This document shows, piece after piece, positions 18,246-26,977 of a stretch of 64,000 nucleotides of DNA. The first letter of the stretch is position 1, and each line of letters starts with the position of its first letter. Source of the stretch: an uncultured Sphingomonas sp. (GTDB lineage: Bacteria > Pseudomonadota > Alphaproteobacteria > Sphingomonadales > Sphingomonadaceae); assembly GCF_936927845.1 (NCBI RefSeq), contig NZ_CAKZHV010000030.1:1-64000 (forward strand), written 5' to 3'. The notes under the pieces are model-generated. The model ran no database searches and had not been told where the DNA came from. It worked only from the letters and a program-made list of their open reading frames with translations. The position numbers and the translations under genes are program-made.

Positions 18246-19790
18246 ATGCGGTTCATCGACCACCATATCGTCGGCCATTCGGGCGGCACGGGTGCGGGAC
18301 GCACGGGGGACGTGTACGACCCCAACACCGGCCGTGTGCAGGCCAGCGTTACGCTCGGCACCCAGGCCGATCTCGACCGCGCGATCGCCGCCGCGCAGGC
18401 CGCGCAGCCCGCCTGGGCCGCGACCAACCCGCAGCGCCGCGCGCGCGTCATGTTCCGCTTCAAGGAACTGGTCGAGGCGAACATGGACGAGCTGGCGCAC
18501 ACGCTCTCATCCGAGCACGGCAAGGTCATTGCCGACGCCAAGGGCGACATTCAGCGCGGGCTGGAGGTGATCGAATTCTGTTGCGGCATCCCGCACGTGC
18601 TGAAGGGCGAGTATACGCAGGGCGCTGGGCCGGGCATCGACGTCTACTCGATGCGCCAGCCGCTCGGCATCGGCGCGGGCATCACGCCGTTCAACTTCCC
18701 CGCGATGATTCCGCTGTGGATGTCGGGCGTCGCGATCGCGACCGGCAACGCCTTTATCCTAAAACCCAGCGAGCGCGATCCCTCGGTGCCAGTGCGGCTC
18801 GCCGAGCTGTTCCGCGAGGCTGGGCTGCCCGAGGGCATCCTGCAGGTCGTCCACGGCGACAAGGAGATGGTCGACGCGATCCTCGATCATCCGGCGATTT
18901 CGGCGGTCAGCTTCGTCGGATCGTCCGACATCGCACATTACGTCTATCGCCGCGGCGTCGAGGCGGGGAAGCGCGTCCAGGCGATGGGTGGCGCGAAGAA
19001 CCACGGCATCGTCATGCCCGACGCCGATCTCGATCAGGTCGTCGCCGATCTGTCGGGCGCCGCCTTCGGTTCGGCGGGTGAGCGCTGCATGGCGCTGCCC
19101 GTCGTGGTGCCGGTCGGCGATCAGACCGCTGACCGCCTGCGCGAGAAGCTGATCCCCGCGATTGAGGCGCTCCGCGTCGGCGTGTCGACCGACGCGGAGG
19201 CGCATTACGGCCCGGTCGTCAACGCCGCGCACAAGCAGCGCGTCGAGAACTGGATCCAGACCGGCGTCGACGAGGGCGCGGAGCTGGTCGTCGATGGCCG
19301 CGGCTTCACGCTCCAGGGGCATGAGGAAGGCTTCTTCGTCGGTCCGACGCTGTTCGACCGCGTGACCACGGACATGAGCGCGTACAAGGAGGAGATCTTC
19401 GGCCCCGTGCTCCAGATCGTTCGCGCGGCGACGTTCGAGGAAGCGGTGCGGTTGCCGAGCGAGCATCAGTACGGCAACGGCGTCGCGATCTTCACCCGCA
19501 ACGGCCACGCCGCGCGCGAGTTCGCCGCGCGCGTCAACGTCGGCATGGTCGGCATCAACGTGCCGATTCCGGTACCCGTCGCCTATCACACCTTCGGCGG
19601 GTGGAAGCGTTCGGCGTTTGGCGACACCAACCAGCACGGCATGGAGGGCGTCAAGTTCTGGACCAAGGTAAAGACCGTGACGCAGCGCTGGCCCGACGGG
19701 TTCGGCGTGTCGGGCGAGCTGCCGCGCGGCAGCGAGGACGGTGGACCCAGCCGCATCCAGGACGCGTTCGTCATTCCGATGATGGGGTGA
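18246..19790 (+). CDS. mmsA: Methylmalonate-semialdehyde dehydrogenase (CoA-acylating)
   Basis: This encodes 514 residues of the aldehyde dehydrogenase superfamily with the CoA-acylating type marks: ITPFNFPAMIPLWM, GGAKNHGIVMPDAD in place of the usual Glu motif, and the nucleophile Cys281 in GSAGERCMALP. It converts methylmalonate semialdehyde to propionyl-CoA with CoA and NAD, the final step of valine degradation. AGGAGA six bases before the ATG fixes the start. It opens a rightward cluster of branched-chain acyl-CoA genes and diverges from a LysR gene. Confidence 0.93.
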   Translation: MRFIDHHIVGHSGGTGAGRTGDVYDPNTGRVQASVTLGTQADLDRAIAAAQAAQPAWAATNPQRRARVMFRFKELVEANMDELAHTLSSEHGKVIADAKGDIQRGLEVIEFCCGIPHVLKGEYTQGAGPGIDVYSMRQPLGIGAGITPFNFPAMIPLWMSGVAIATGNAFILKPSERDPSVPVRLAELFREAGLPEGILQVVHGDKEMVDAILDHPAISAVSFVGSSDIAHYVYRRGVEAGKRVQAMGGAKNHGIVMPDADLDQVVADLSGAAFGSAGERCMALPVVVPVGDQTADRLREKLIPAIEALRVGVSTDAEAHYGPVVNAAHKQRVENWIQTGVDEGAELVVDGRGFTLQGHEEGFFVGPTLFDRVTTDMSAYKEEIFGPVLQIVRAATFEEAVRLPSEHQYGNGVAIFTRNGHAAREFAARVNVGMVGINVPIPVPVAYHTFGGWKRSAFGDTNQHGMEGVKFWTKVKTVTQRWPDGFGVSGELPRGSEDGGPSRIQDAFVIPMMG

Positions 19791-19798
19791 GACGGGCG

Positions 19799-20323
19799 AT
19801 GCGCGTTGGCTTGAGCGTGACGATGCTGGCGGCGATGCTCACGGCCTGCTCGCGCGGGTCGGACATGGACTATAACACCGTTCACGTCGATCCGGCCCAG
19901 GCGCGCGCGCAGGCGCAGATCGATCGCGCCGCCGCGGCACAGGGGCCGCAGGCGGCCGCGCGCAACGGTCTGCCGGTGGCGACTGCGACACCTTCGTCGG
20001 CGGGCGCACGCAAGCTGCCGGTGGCGTTTCAGGGTTACTGGGGGGCGACGCCGGGCGATTGTGCGCTCGCCAATGTCGACGCGGGCGGCCGGCTCGCGAT
20101 CGACGCCGATCAGCTCCGCTTCTTTCGCCAGCGCGCGCGTGTTGATGCGTTGCGCGAGCTGTCCGCGAACGAGGTCGAGGCGACGCTTTCGTTCAAGGCC
20201 GATGACGCACGCTGGACGCACGCAATGCAGCTCAGGCTCGAACAGGGCGGCACGCACCTGCTGCTGGTCGAGCAGGGTGATGCGGCGCACCCGGGGCAGA
20301 CGATGCGGTACCAACGGTGCTAA
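19799..20323 (+). CDS. Hypothetical lipoprotein
   Basis: This encodes 174 residues. The N-terminus MRVGLSVTMLAAMLTAC is a lipoprotein signal with Cys17. The mature part has an Ala/Gln-rich low-complexity linker, then a globular domain beginning GYWGATPGDCALANVDAG. I do not recognise the domain, though the layout suggests a small outer-membrane-anchored protein. It starts eight bases after mmsA and probably shares its transcript, but no metabolic role is evident. Confidence 0.65.
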   Translation: MRVGLSVTMLAAMLTACSRGSDMDYNTVHVDPAQARAQAQIDRAAAAQGPQAAARNGLPVATATPSSAGARKLPVAFQGYWGATPGDCALANVDAGGRLAIDADQLRFFRQRARVDALRELSANEVEATLSFKADDARWTHAMQLRLEQGGTHLLLVEQGDAAHPGQTMRYQRC

Positions 20324-20376
20324 GGGTGCTTCATGCCTCGGCCAGCCCGATCCTCGCCGCTGCGTCACGTGTCGCG

Positions 20377-20769
20377 ATGAGCACGGACGCTCCATACAGC
20401 TTTCGCTTCGAGGCGGACGCGCGCGTCCTGCACATGCGCCTGTCGGGGTTCTGGTCGTTGACGACGCTCGCGACCTACACCGCCCGGCTGCTCGCGGAGG
20501 TGACGCGGTTGCGCGTGCGCGGTGAGCAGTTCGATCTGTTGAACGACGCACGCGCGTTCGACATCCAGTCAAAGGAAGTCGCCGCCGGGTTCGAGCGGAT
20601 CGCACGACGCGGCGCGCAGATGCACCGCGGGAGCACCGCGGTGGTCGTCGCCACCCAGCTCAGCAAGATGCAGGCGGAGCGCCCGATGGCCGCGCCGCGC
20701 CTGCGCGTTTTCCTCGATCCTGCCGCGGCGCGCACGTGGCTGCTCGCCGCCCGCGACCCTCAAGCATGA
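20377..20769 (+). CDS. STAS/SpoIIAA-like domain protein
   Basis: This encodes 130 residues starting MSTDAPYSFRFEAD and continuing through LHMRLSGFWSLTTLATYTARL and FDLLNDARAFDIQSKEV, a pattern of alternating strands and helices seen in SpoIIAA-like proteins of Gram-negative bacteria. The role is unknown; members may bind lipophilic ligands. It lies inside the valine-degradation run, ten bases before the isobutyryl-CoA dehydrogenase. An in-frame start at 20317 would overlap the previous gene and is less likely. Confidence 0.6.
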   Translation: MSTDAPYSFRFEADARVLHMRLSGFWSLTTLATYTARLLAEVTRLRVRGEQFDLLNDARAFDIQSKEVAAGFERIARRGAQMHRGSTAVVVATQLSKMQAERPMAAPRLRVFLDPAAARTWLLAARDPQA

Positions 20770-20779
20770 TAGACCAGCG

Positions 20780-21931
20780 ATGACCGATACCAACCAGTTC
20801 GACCTCACCCCCGATCAGCGCGAGATCCAGGAACTCGCACAGCGCTTCACCGCCGACCGGATCACGCCGTTCGCCGCCGAATGGGACGAGAAATCGCATT
20901 ACCCCGTCGATGTGTGGAAGGCCGCGGGCGAGCTCGGCTTCGGCGCAATCTACGTCAGCGAGGCCTCGGGTGGCATCGCGCTCGGCCGGCTGGAGGCGGC
21001 GCTGGTGATGGAAGCGATGGCGTACGGCTGCCCTGCGACCTCGGCGTTCATCTCAATCCACAACATGGCGGCGTGGATGATCGACCGCTTCGGCTCGGAC
21101 GACGTCAAGGCGCGCTATCTGCCGCAGCTCGTTACGATGGAGAAGATCGCCAGCTACTGCCTAACCGAGCCGGGTTCGGGTTCGGACGCGGCGGCGCTGA
21201 AAACGACCGCGCGGCGCGACGGCGATCATTACGTGCTGAACGGCACCAAGCAGTTCATCTCGGGCGCCGGATATAACGACATCTACGTCTGCATGGTGCG
21301 CACCGGCGAGGAGAAGAGCCGCGGCATTAGCGCGATCGTGGTCGAGAAGGGTACGCCCGGCCTGTCGTTCGGCGCACCCGAGAAGAAGCTGGGGTGGAAC
21401 GCGTCACCTACCGCGCAGGTGATCTTCGAGGATTGCCGCGTGCCTGCCGCCAATCTGGTCGGTGGCGAGGGCGAGGGCTTCAAGATCGCGATGGCGGGTC
21501 TCGACGGCGGGCGGCTCAACATCGGCGCGTGTTCCTTGGGCGGTGCGCAGCGCTGCCTCGATGAATCGATCCGCTATACCAAGGAGCGCCAGCAGTTCGG
21601 GCAGCCGGTCGCGGATTTTCAGAACACCCAATTTACCCTCGCCGACATGGCGACCGACCTGGAGGCGTCGCGCGCTTTGCTGTATCTCGCCGCCGCCAAG
21701 GTGACCGCGAACGCACCCGACAAGTCGCGCTTTTCCGCGATGGCGAAGCGGCTCGCGACCGATAACGGCTCCTCGATCGTCGACCGCGCGCTGCAATTGC
21801 ACGGTGGCTACGGCTATCTGCGCGATTATCCGATCGAGCGCTTCTGGCGCGATCTCCGCGTTCACTCGATCCTGGAGGGCACCAATCAGGTGATGCGGAT
21901 GATCGTCGGGCGCGATCTGGTGCGCCAGTGA
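20780..21931 (+). CDS. Acyl-CoA dehydrogenase, isobutyryl-CoA type
   Basis: This encodes 383 residues of the acyl-CoA dehydrogenase fold with YCLTEPGSGSDAAA in the middle domain and the canonical catalytic Glu366 in LEGTNQVMRM. By family resemblance and location it most likely oxidises isobutyryl-CoA to methacrylyl-CoA, using FAD and ETF. It sits between the semialdehyde dehydrogenase and the hydroxyisobutyryl-CoA hydrolase, exactly the pathway order for valine. Other short branched substrates cannot be excluded from sequence. Confidence 0.88.
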   Translation: MTDTNQFDLTPDQREIQELAQRFTADRITPFAAEWDEKSHYPVDVWKAAGELGFGAIYVSEASGGIALGRLEAALVMEAMAYGCPATSAFISIHNMAAWMIDRFGSDDVKARYLPQLVTMEKIASYCLTEPGSGSDAAALKTTARRDGDHYVLNGTKQFISGAGYNDIYVCMVRTGEEKSRGISAIVVEKGTPGLSFGAPEKKLGWNASPTAQVIFEDCRVPAANLVGGEGEGFKIAMAGLDGGRLNIGACSLGGAQRCLDESIRYTKERQQFGQPVADFQNTQFTLADMATDLEASRALLYLAAAKVTANAPDKSRFSAMAKRLATDNGSSIVDRALQLHGGYGYLRDYPIERFWRDLRVHSILEGTNQVMRMIVGRDLVRQ

Positions 21932-21939
21932 GCGAGGGC

Positions 21940-23001
21940 ATGAGCAAGGACACAAGCGGGGGCGTGACCGACGACCTGATCGTCGACACCGCCGGCGCGG
22001 TCGGGCGCATCCGGCTGAACCGGCCGAAGGCGATCCACGCGCTCAACACCGCGATGTGCGAGGGCGTGCTCGCCGCGCTCGAACAATGGCGCGTCGACGC
22101 GGACGTGCGCGTCGTGACGATCGACCATGCGGAAGGGCGCGGCTTCTGTGCGGGTGGCGACATCCGCATGCTCGCCGAGAGCGGGGCGAAGGACGGCGCG
22201 GAGGCGCGGCAGTTCTTCTTTACCGAATATCGCATGAACCACCGGCTGTTCACCTACGCCAAGGACGTGGTTGCGTTCATGGACGGGATCACGATGGGCG
22301 GCGGCGTCGGCATCTCGCAGCCGTGCCGCTACCGGGTCGCGACCGAGAACACGCGCCTGGCGATGCCCGAGACGGGGATCGGACTGTTTCCCGACGTCGG
22401 TGGCGGCTGGTATCTGTCGCGCTTGCCGGGGCGGATCGGCCAGTATCTCGCGTTGACCGGGCACCGGCTAGACGGTGCGGAGTGCCACGCGCTCGGCCTC
22501 GCGACGCACTACCTGCACGCGGGTGCGCTCGATGAGGCGAAGGCGCGCATCGTCGATGGGCCGCAGGTGGTGCTTGATGAGCTCGCGGTTCCAGCACCCG
22601 AGGCGCGCATCCTCGCGCAGCGCGACGCGATCGACCGCCTGTTCGCCGCCGATCGGCTGGAGGAGGTGTTCGCCGCGCTGGAGGCCGACCAGTCCGACTT
22701 CGCCCAAGCGACGCTCGCGACGCTCAGGACCAAGTCGCCGCAGACGATGAAGGTGTCGCTGCGCCTGCTCAAGGACGGCGCGACCATGGCGACCTTCGCC
22801 GACGAGATGCGGCAGGAATATGCGGTCGGCAGCCGCGTCGTTCAGCGGCACGACTTCCTGGAAGGCGTGCGCGCGGTGATCGTCGACAAGGACAATGCGC
22901 CCAAGTGGGACCCGGCGACGCCCGAAGGCGTCAGCGACCACGTGATCGACCAGATCTTTGCACCGCTTCCGCAAGACGAGGCGTGGACGCCGCACGACTA
23001 A
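21940..23001 (+). CDS. 3-hydroxyisobutyryl-CoA hydrolase
   Basis: This encodes 353 residues of the crotonase superfamily in its longer hydrolase form: GRGFCAGGDIRML forms the oxyanion hole, DGITMGGGVGISQPCRYR the second, and MPETGIGLFPDVGGGWYLSRLPG carries the Glu/Asp pair typical of the hydrolase (written here as two adjoining motifs). It releases 3-hydroxyisobutyrate from its CoA ester in valine breakdown. A GTG at 21928 overlapping the upstream TGA is an alternative start; the ATG at 21940 was preferred. Confidence 0.87.
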   Translation: MSKDTSGGVTDDLIVDTAGAVGRIRLNRPKAIHALNTAMCEGVLAALEQWRVDADVRVVTIDHAEGRGFCAGGDIRMLAESGAKDGAEARQFFFTEYRMNHRLFTYAKDVVAFMDGITMGGGVGISQPCRYRVATENTRLAMPETGIGLFPDVGGGWYLSRLPGRIGQYLALTGHRLDGAECHALGLATHYLHAGALDEAKARIVDGPQVVLDELAVPAPEARILAQRDAIDRLFAADRLEEVFAALEADQSDFAQATLATLRTKSPQTMKVSLRLLKDGATMATFADEMRQEYAVGSRVVQRHDFLEGVRAVIVDKDNAPKWDPATPEGVSDHVIDQIFAPLPQDEAWTPHD

Positions 23002-23018
23002 TTCTGAGGAGTTCCGAC

Positions 23019-23795
23019 ATGGCCGAGTACGAAACCATCCTGGTTGAGCAGCGCGGGCGCGTGACGCTCGTCACGCTCAACCGCCCGCAGGCGCTGAACG
23101 CACTCAACAGCCAGGTGCTCGCCGACCTGCTCGCCGCCTTTGCCGCATTCGACGCCGACGCGTCGCAGGGCTGCGCGGTGCTGACCGGCAGCGAGAAGGC
23201 GTTCGCCGCCGGCGCCGACATCAAGGAGATGCAGGCACGAGGGTTCGCCGACATGTACGGCGGCAATTTCTTCGGTGGGTACGAGCGGCTGACGCAAACG
23301 CGTAAACCCATCATCGCCGCGGTTGCGGGCTACGCGCTGGGCGGCGGGTGCGAGCTCGCGATGATGTGCGATTTCATCCTGGCAGCGGATAGCGCGAAGT
23401 TCGGTCAGCCCGAAATCAAGTTGGCGGTGTCGCCCGGGATGGGCGGGTCGCAGCGCCTGACCCGCGCGGTCGGCAAGGCGAAGGCGATGGAGATGTGCCT
23501 AACCGGGCGCATGATGGACGCAGCCGAAGCCGAGCGCGCCGGCCTCGTCAGCCGCATCGTACCGGCCGCCGATCTTGTGGAGGACGCGGTCAAGACCGCG
23601 GCAACGATCGCAGGCATGGCGCCGCTCGCCGTCATCGCCAACAAGGAAATGGTCAACGCCGCGTTCGAAACTGGGCTCGCGCAGGGCGTGCAGTTCGAGC
23701 GGCGGCTGTTCCACGGCCTGTTCGGTACCGCCGACCAGAAGGAAGGCATGAGCGCCTTCGTCGAGAAGCGCGCAGGCAACTGGTCGGGCAAGTGA
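23019..23795 (+). CDS. Enoyl-CoA hydratase
   Basis: This encodes 258 residues, the standard crotonase length. Motifs include NRPQALNALNSQ, KAFAAGADIKEMQ (oxyanion hole), GYALGGGCELAMMCD and QPEIKLAVSPGMGGSQRL with the catalytic Glu pair. It should hydrate methacrylyl-CoA and other enoyl-CoA esters. TGAGGAG precedes the ATG by seven bases. Together with the genes on both sides it completes the valine route from isobutyryl-CoA to propionyl-CoA. Confidence 0.9.
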   Translation: MAEYETILVEQRGRVTLVTLNRPQALNALNSQVLADLLAAFAAFDADASQGCAVLTGSEKAFAAGADIKEMQARGFADMYGGNFFGGYERLTQTRKPIIAAVAGYALGGGCELAMMCDFILAADSAKFGQPEIKLAVSPGMGGSQRLTRAVGKAKAMEMCLTGRMMDAAEAERAGLVSRIVPAADLVEDAVKTAATIAGMAPLAVIANKEMVNAAFETGLAQGVQFERRLFHGLFGTADQKEGMSAFVEKRAGNWSGK

Positions 23796-24007
23796 TGCTT
23801 CGCCCTCGCCCCTGCAAGGGGAGAGGGTTGCGCAGACTTGGCAGCTCGCTGCCTAGTCGAAGCTGGGTGAGGGGTAGGTGATCGCATAGCGATCACGCGG
23901 GCCTGCGGCTCGGTCCCCCCTTTAACCCGGCACGACCCGCGACCGGCTGGCACGCCGGCGCTTCGCGGTTTTCCCCTCTCACGAGGGGTCCAGGAGAGGA
24001 CGAGATA
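23796..24007. repeat. Intergenic mosaic of palindromes inside the valine cluster
   Basis: This 212-base gap holds no gene. It contains a hairpin at 23803-23827 (CCCTCGCCCCT with AGGGGAGAGGG), a palindrome GTGATCGC-ATA-GCGATCAC at 23878-23896, and the ribosome site of the next gene at its right edge. The mix resembles mobile intergenic repeats of sphingomonads. It may attenuate readthrough from the hydratase into mmsB. Confidence 0.55.
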
Positions 24008-24883
24008 ATGGCACGCGTCGGTTTCATCGGTTTGGGCAACATGGGCGGCGGGATGGCCGCGAACCTCGCCAAGGCGGGACATGATGTTCATGCCTTCGAC
24101 CTGTCGTCAGACGCGCTCGACAAGGCGAAGGCGGCCGGCTGCCTGCCCGTCGCGTCCGCACGCGAGGCCGCGGAAGGGGCGGAGGCGATCATCACCATGC
24201 TGCCCGCGGGCACCCATGTCGAGCAGGTCTATCGCGAGAGCGTGTTCGACGCCGCACCCCCGTCGGCGGTGCTGATCGACTCCTCGACGATCGACGTCGC
24301 GACCGCCAGACGCGTGGCGGAGGCGGCGACCGCACGCGGGCTGCTCGCGGTCGATGCGCCGGTGTCGGGCGGGATCGCGGCGGCGAACGCGGGGACGCTC
24401 ACCTTCATGGTCGGCGGCAGCGACAAGGCGATGGCGGAAGCGAAGCCGTTCCTCGACGCGATGGCGAAATCGGTGTTCCACGTCGGCGCGAGCGGGGCGG
24501 GGCAGGCGGTCAAGATGTGCAACAACCTCGTCCTCGCCTCGACGATGATCGCAACGTGCGAGGCGTTCGCGCTCGCCGAGAAGCTCGGGCTCGACCCGCA
24601 GGCGTTCTACGACGTCGGCAGCGTGTCGACCGCGCAGAGTTGGTCGATGACCTCATACTGCCCGGTGCCGGGCGTCGGGCCCGAGAGCCCGGCCGATCGC
24701 GGCTATCAGGGCGGGTTCGCGACCGCGCTGATGCTGAAGGACCTGCGGCTCGCCATGGCCGCCGCGGCGGATGCGGGGGCGGAGGTGCCGATGGGGATGC
24801 GGGCGAAGGAACTATACGAAGCGTTCGCGGGCGCGGGCGAGGGTGCGACCGATTTCTCGGGGATCATCAAGACCTTCGGCTGA
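24008..24883 (+). CDS. mmsB: 3-hydroxyisobutyrate dehydrogenase
   Basis: This encodes 291 residues with an N-terminal Rossmann fold (GFIGLGNMGGGMAANL), the DAPVSGGIAAANAGTL substrate motif and the catalytic Lys169 in GAGQAVKMCNN. It oxidises 3-hydroxyisobutyrate to methylmalonate semialdehyde with NAD, feeding the mmsA product. GAGAGGACGAG precedes the ATG. It is separated from the hydratase by a repeat-filled gap, so it may have its own regulation. Confidence 0.92.
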   Translation: MARVGFIGLGNMGGGMAANLAKAGHDVHAFDLSSDALDKAKAAGCLPVASAREAAEGAEAIITMLPAGTHVEQVYRESVFDAAPPSAVLIDSSTIDVATARRVAEAATARGLLAVDAPVSGGIAAANAGTLTFMVGGSDKAMAEAKPFLDAMAKSVFHVGASGAGQAVKMCNNLVLASTMIATCEAFALAEKLGLDPQAFYDVGSVSTAQSWSMTSYCPVPGVGPESPADRGYQGGFATALMLKDLRLAMAAAADAGAEVPMGMRAKELYEAFAGAGEGATDFSGIIKTFG

Positions 24884-24992
24884 GGCCCGCCCGGATCGGG
24901 CATAATCCTCGTTGCGCTGCCGCCGAATCGCGCTATCCTCACGCTCGGAGAGGATGCCACAACGGCACCGACAGTGAGGGCGAGAACAGGGG

Positions 24993-25688
24993 ATGCCCAT
25001 CCATCGGGGGGCGGCGGGTGAACCGTCGCGCGGGTCGTCACGTGTGCCGGCAGCGGGCGCGCGCGCAGCACGGCGGCGCAATTCGGCCGATCTGCTGCTC
25101 GACGCCGCCAGCGCGCTGATGACCGAGCGCAATTCGGTTCACATCACCTTCGCCGACATTGCCGAGCGATCCGGACTCAATTCCGCGCTGATCCATTATC
25201 GCTTCGGCGGTAAGCCGGGGCTGTTCCGCGCGCTGCTGGAACGCGACGCGGGCGGTGTGTTCCCGCAACTGGACGAACTGGTCCGATCGGATCGCAGCGC
25301 GGCGGAAAAATTGCGGCTGCACGTGCGCGAGATCATCCGCGTCTACTGGCAACACCCGTATATCAGCCGGCTGGTGGCGGCGATGACCGCGGAGAGCGGC
25401 ACCGACAGCGCGCGCTTCATCGCCGAACGCTTCACGCGCCCGATCGCCGACGCGCACGCCGCGATCCTGGCGCAAGGCGAGGCGGAGGGGCATTTCCGCC
25501 GCGTCGATCCGATGCTGTTCTATTTCACGCTGTTCGGCGCGTGCGAGCATCTGTTCAGCGCGCGGCATTCATTGTGCTGGGCGTTCGGCGTCGGCGAAAT
25601 CGACGAAGCGCTGAGCCGCCGCTACGCCGACCATGTCGCGACGACGCTGCTCGACGGCATCGTCGTGCGCGCGTGCGGCAGGGCGTGA
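24993..25688 (+). CDS. TetR-family transcriptional regulator
   Basis: This encodes 231 residues. A basic Ala/Arg-rich N-terminus leads to the TetR helix-turn-helix: LLDAASALMTERNSVHITF followed by ADIAERSGLNSALIHYRFG. The ligand domain is helical and continues to the C-terminus. It follows mmsB by 109 bases and could regulate the valine genes or the convergent porin. AGGGG lies before the ATG. A downstream start would shorten the disordered N-terminus. Confidence 0.85.
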   Translation: MPIHRGAAGEPSRGSSRVPAAGARAARRRNSADLLLDAASALMTERNSVHITFADIAERSGLNSALIHYRFGGKPGLFRALLERDAGGVFPQLDELVRSDRSAAEKLRLHVREIIRVYWQHPYISRLVAAMTAESGTDSARFIAERFTRPIADAHAAILAQGEAEGHFRRVDPMLFYFTLFGACEHLFSARHSLCWAFGVGEIDEALSRRYADHVATTLLDGIVVRACGRA

Positions 25689-25692
25689 CGCG

Positions 25693-26907
25693 TCACAGCG
25701 CCCAATCGGCCGTCAGCCAGACCTTGCGCGTATCCGCGCCGAACCGATTGGCCATATAGTCTGCATAGCGCGCCGACCACGTCACCCCGCCGAGCGTCGC
25801 ACTGGCGAGCAGGTTGAATTCGTCGCCGTAGCTTCGCACGCGCCGGTCGCTGTCGTAATGGTGGACGAAGGCCGATAGCTCGACGCTGCGGGCGCGGCCC
25901 ACCTCCGGCCAGCGCGCGCCCACCCCGGCGTAGACGTCGCGTACGCCATCGGGCGGCGTGGTGGTGAACTTGTCGGCCCAGCCCTGAAACCCGAACACCG
26001 CGCCGTAGGGGGTCTGCACGCTGGTGAGCGCGCGGCCGTCGTCGGCGCCGAGCACTTCATAGCCGATCGTGGCGGCAATCCCCTTGCGGGACAGTTTCGC
26101 CTCGCCGAGCCAGTAATCGGCGGCGTAATCGTTGGGGTTGCGCGCATAGTCGCTCTGGCGCGCGTAGCTGAGCGTGTACTCGACCGCGTAACCATCACCG
26201 AGCGCGCGTTTTCCCGCCAGCCGTACGCCGTAGGTTTGGCTCGACAGACGATAGCCCTGATAGGCCGCCTCATCGGCGTCGACGAGAAAGGCGAACCCGG
26301 TCAGTGTCCCGATCGGCGAGCCATAACCGAGCAAAGCGAAAACATTGTCGCCGCCGATCGAGCGCGGACGCGCGCCGCGCCCATCGACGCCGTTGATGGT
26401 GCGCACGCTCCACGCGTAGCTCACGTCGATCGTCAGTTTGGGCGCGAGCGTCGCCTGCGTGCGCACCGCGTCGAAGGTCTGCGCATTCTGCCGGAACTTG
26501 GCCGCGCCGACGAAGCGCTGGTCGGCGAGGATCAGATATTGCCGCCCGAGCGTCACCGTGGCGCGGTCGGGGATCGCGTAGGCGAGCTGCGCGCGGTTGA
26601 ACTCGATGTTCTGCGGGTCAGCGACCGTGGGGCGGCCGGTATCGCCCTCCAGCCCGTCGAAATAGCTGGTGCCAATCGCGAGCGTCCCCTCGCTCTCGAT
26701 CAGCGCGGACAGGCGATCGGCCGTCGCCTGAACCCCGGCGCGCGCGCGCAGCGTCACCGCGTCGGAGCGGCGCGGCAGGCCGTCCTGCTCGACCCCTTCG
26801 TAGCGTAGCCGCGCTTCGGCGAGCGGTTCGAGCGTCACCGTCTGTGCGGCGGCGCTGCCCGCGGCCGCCAGCGATGCGGCGAGCGCGGGCAGGAGATAAT
26901 GCTGCAT
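25693..26907 (-). CDS. Alginate-export-like outer-membrane porin
   Basis: This encodes 404 residues with a signal peptide ending GSAAAQ and a beta-rich body: LEPLAEARLRYEGVEQDGLP, GRQYLILADQRFVG, and a last strand ending in VWLTADWAL. It resembles the alginate-export/OprD-like family of substrate-specific porins. The transported compound is not identifiable. It converges on the TetR gene with a four-base gap and is followed upstream by an aldehyde dehydrogenase on the same strand. Confidence 0.78.
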   Translation of the reverse strand: MQHYLLPALAASLAAAGSAAAQTVTLEPLAEARLRYEGVEQDGLPRRSDAVTLRARAGVQATADRLSALIESEGTLAIGTSYFDGLEGDTGRPTVADPQNIEFNRAQLAYAIPDRATVTLGRQYLILADQRFVGAAKFRQNAQTFDAVRTQATLAPKLTIDVSYAWSVRTINGVDGRGARPRSIGGDNVFALLGYGSPIGTLTGFAFLVDADEAAYQGYRLSSQTYGVRLAGKRALGDGYAVEYTLSYARQSDYARNPNDYAADYWLGEAKLSRKGIAATIGYEVLGADDGRALTSVQTPYGAVFGFQGWADKFTTTPPDGVRDVYAGVGARWPEVGRARSVELSAFVHHYDSDRRVRSYGDEFNLLASATLGGVTWSARYADYMANRFGADTRKVWLTADWAL

Positions 26908-26977
26908 GTCCACCCCTTTACGGGAGGGCTCATGCGACAGGCGCGGGCTCGCGTGCAACCCCGCGCCGCGCGCGTGG

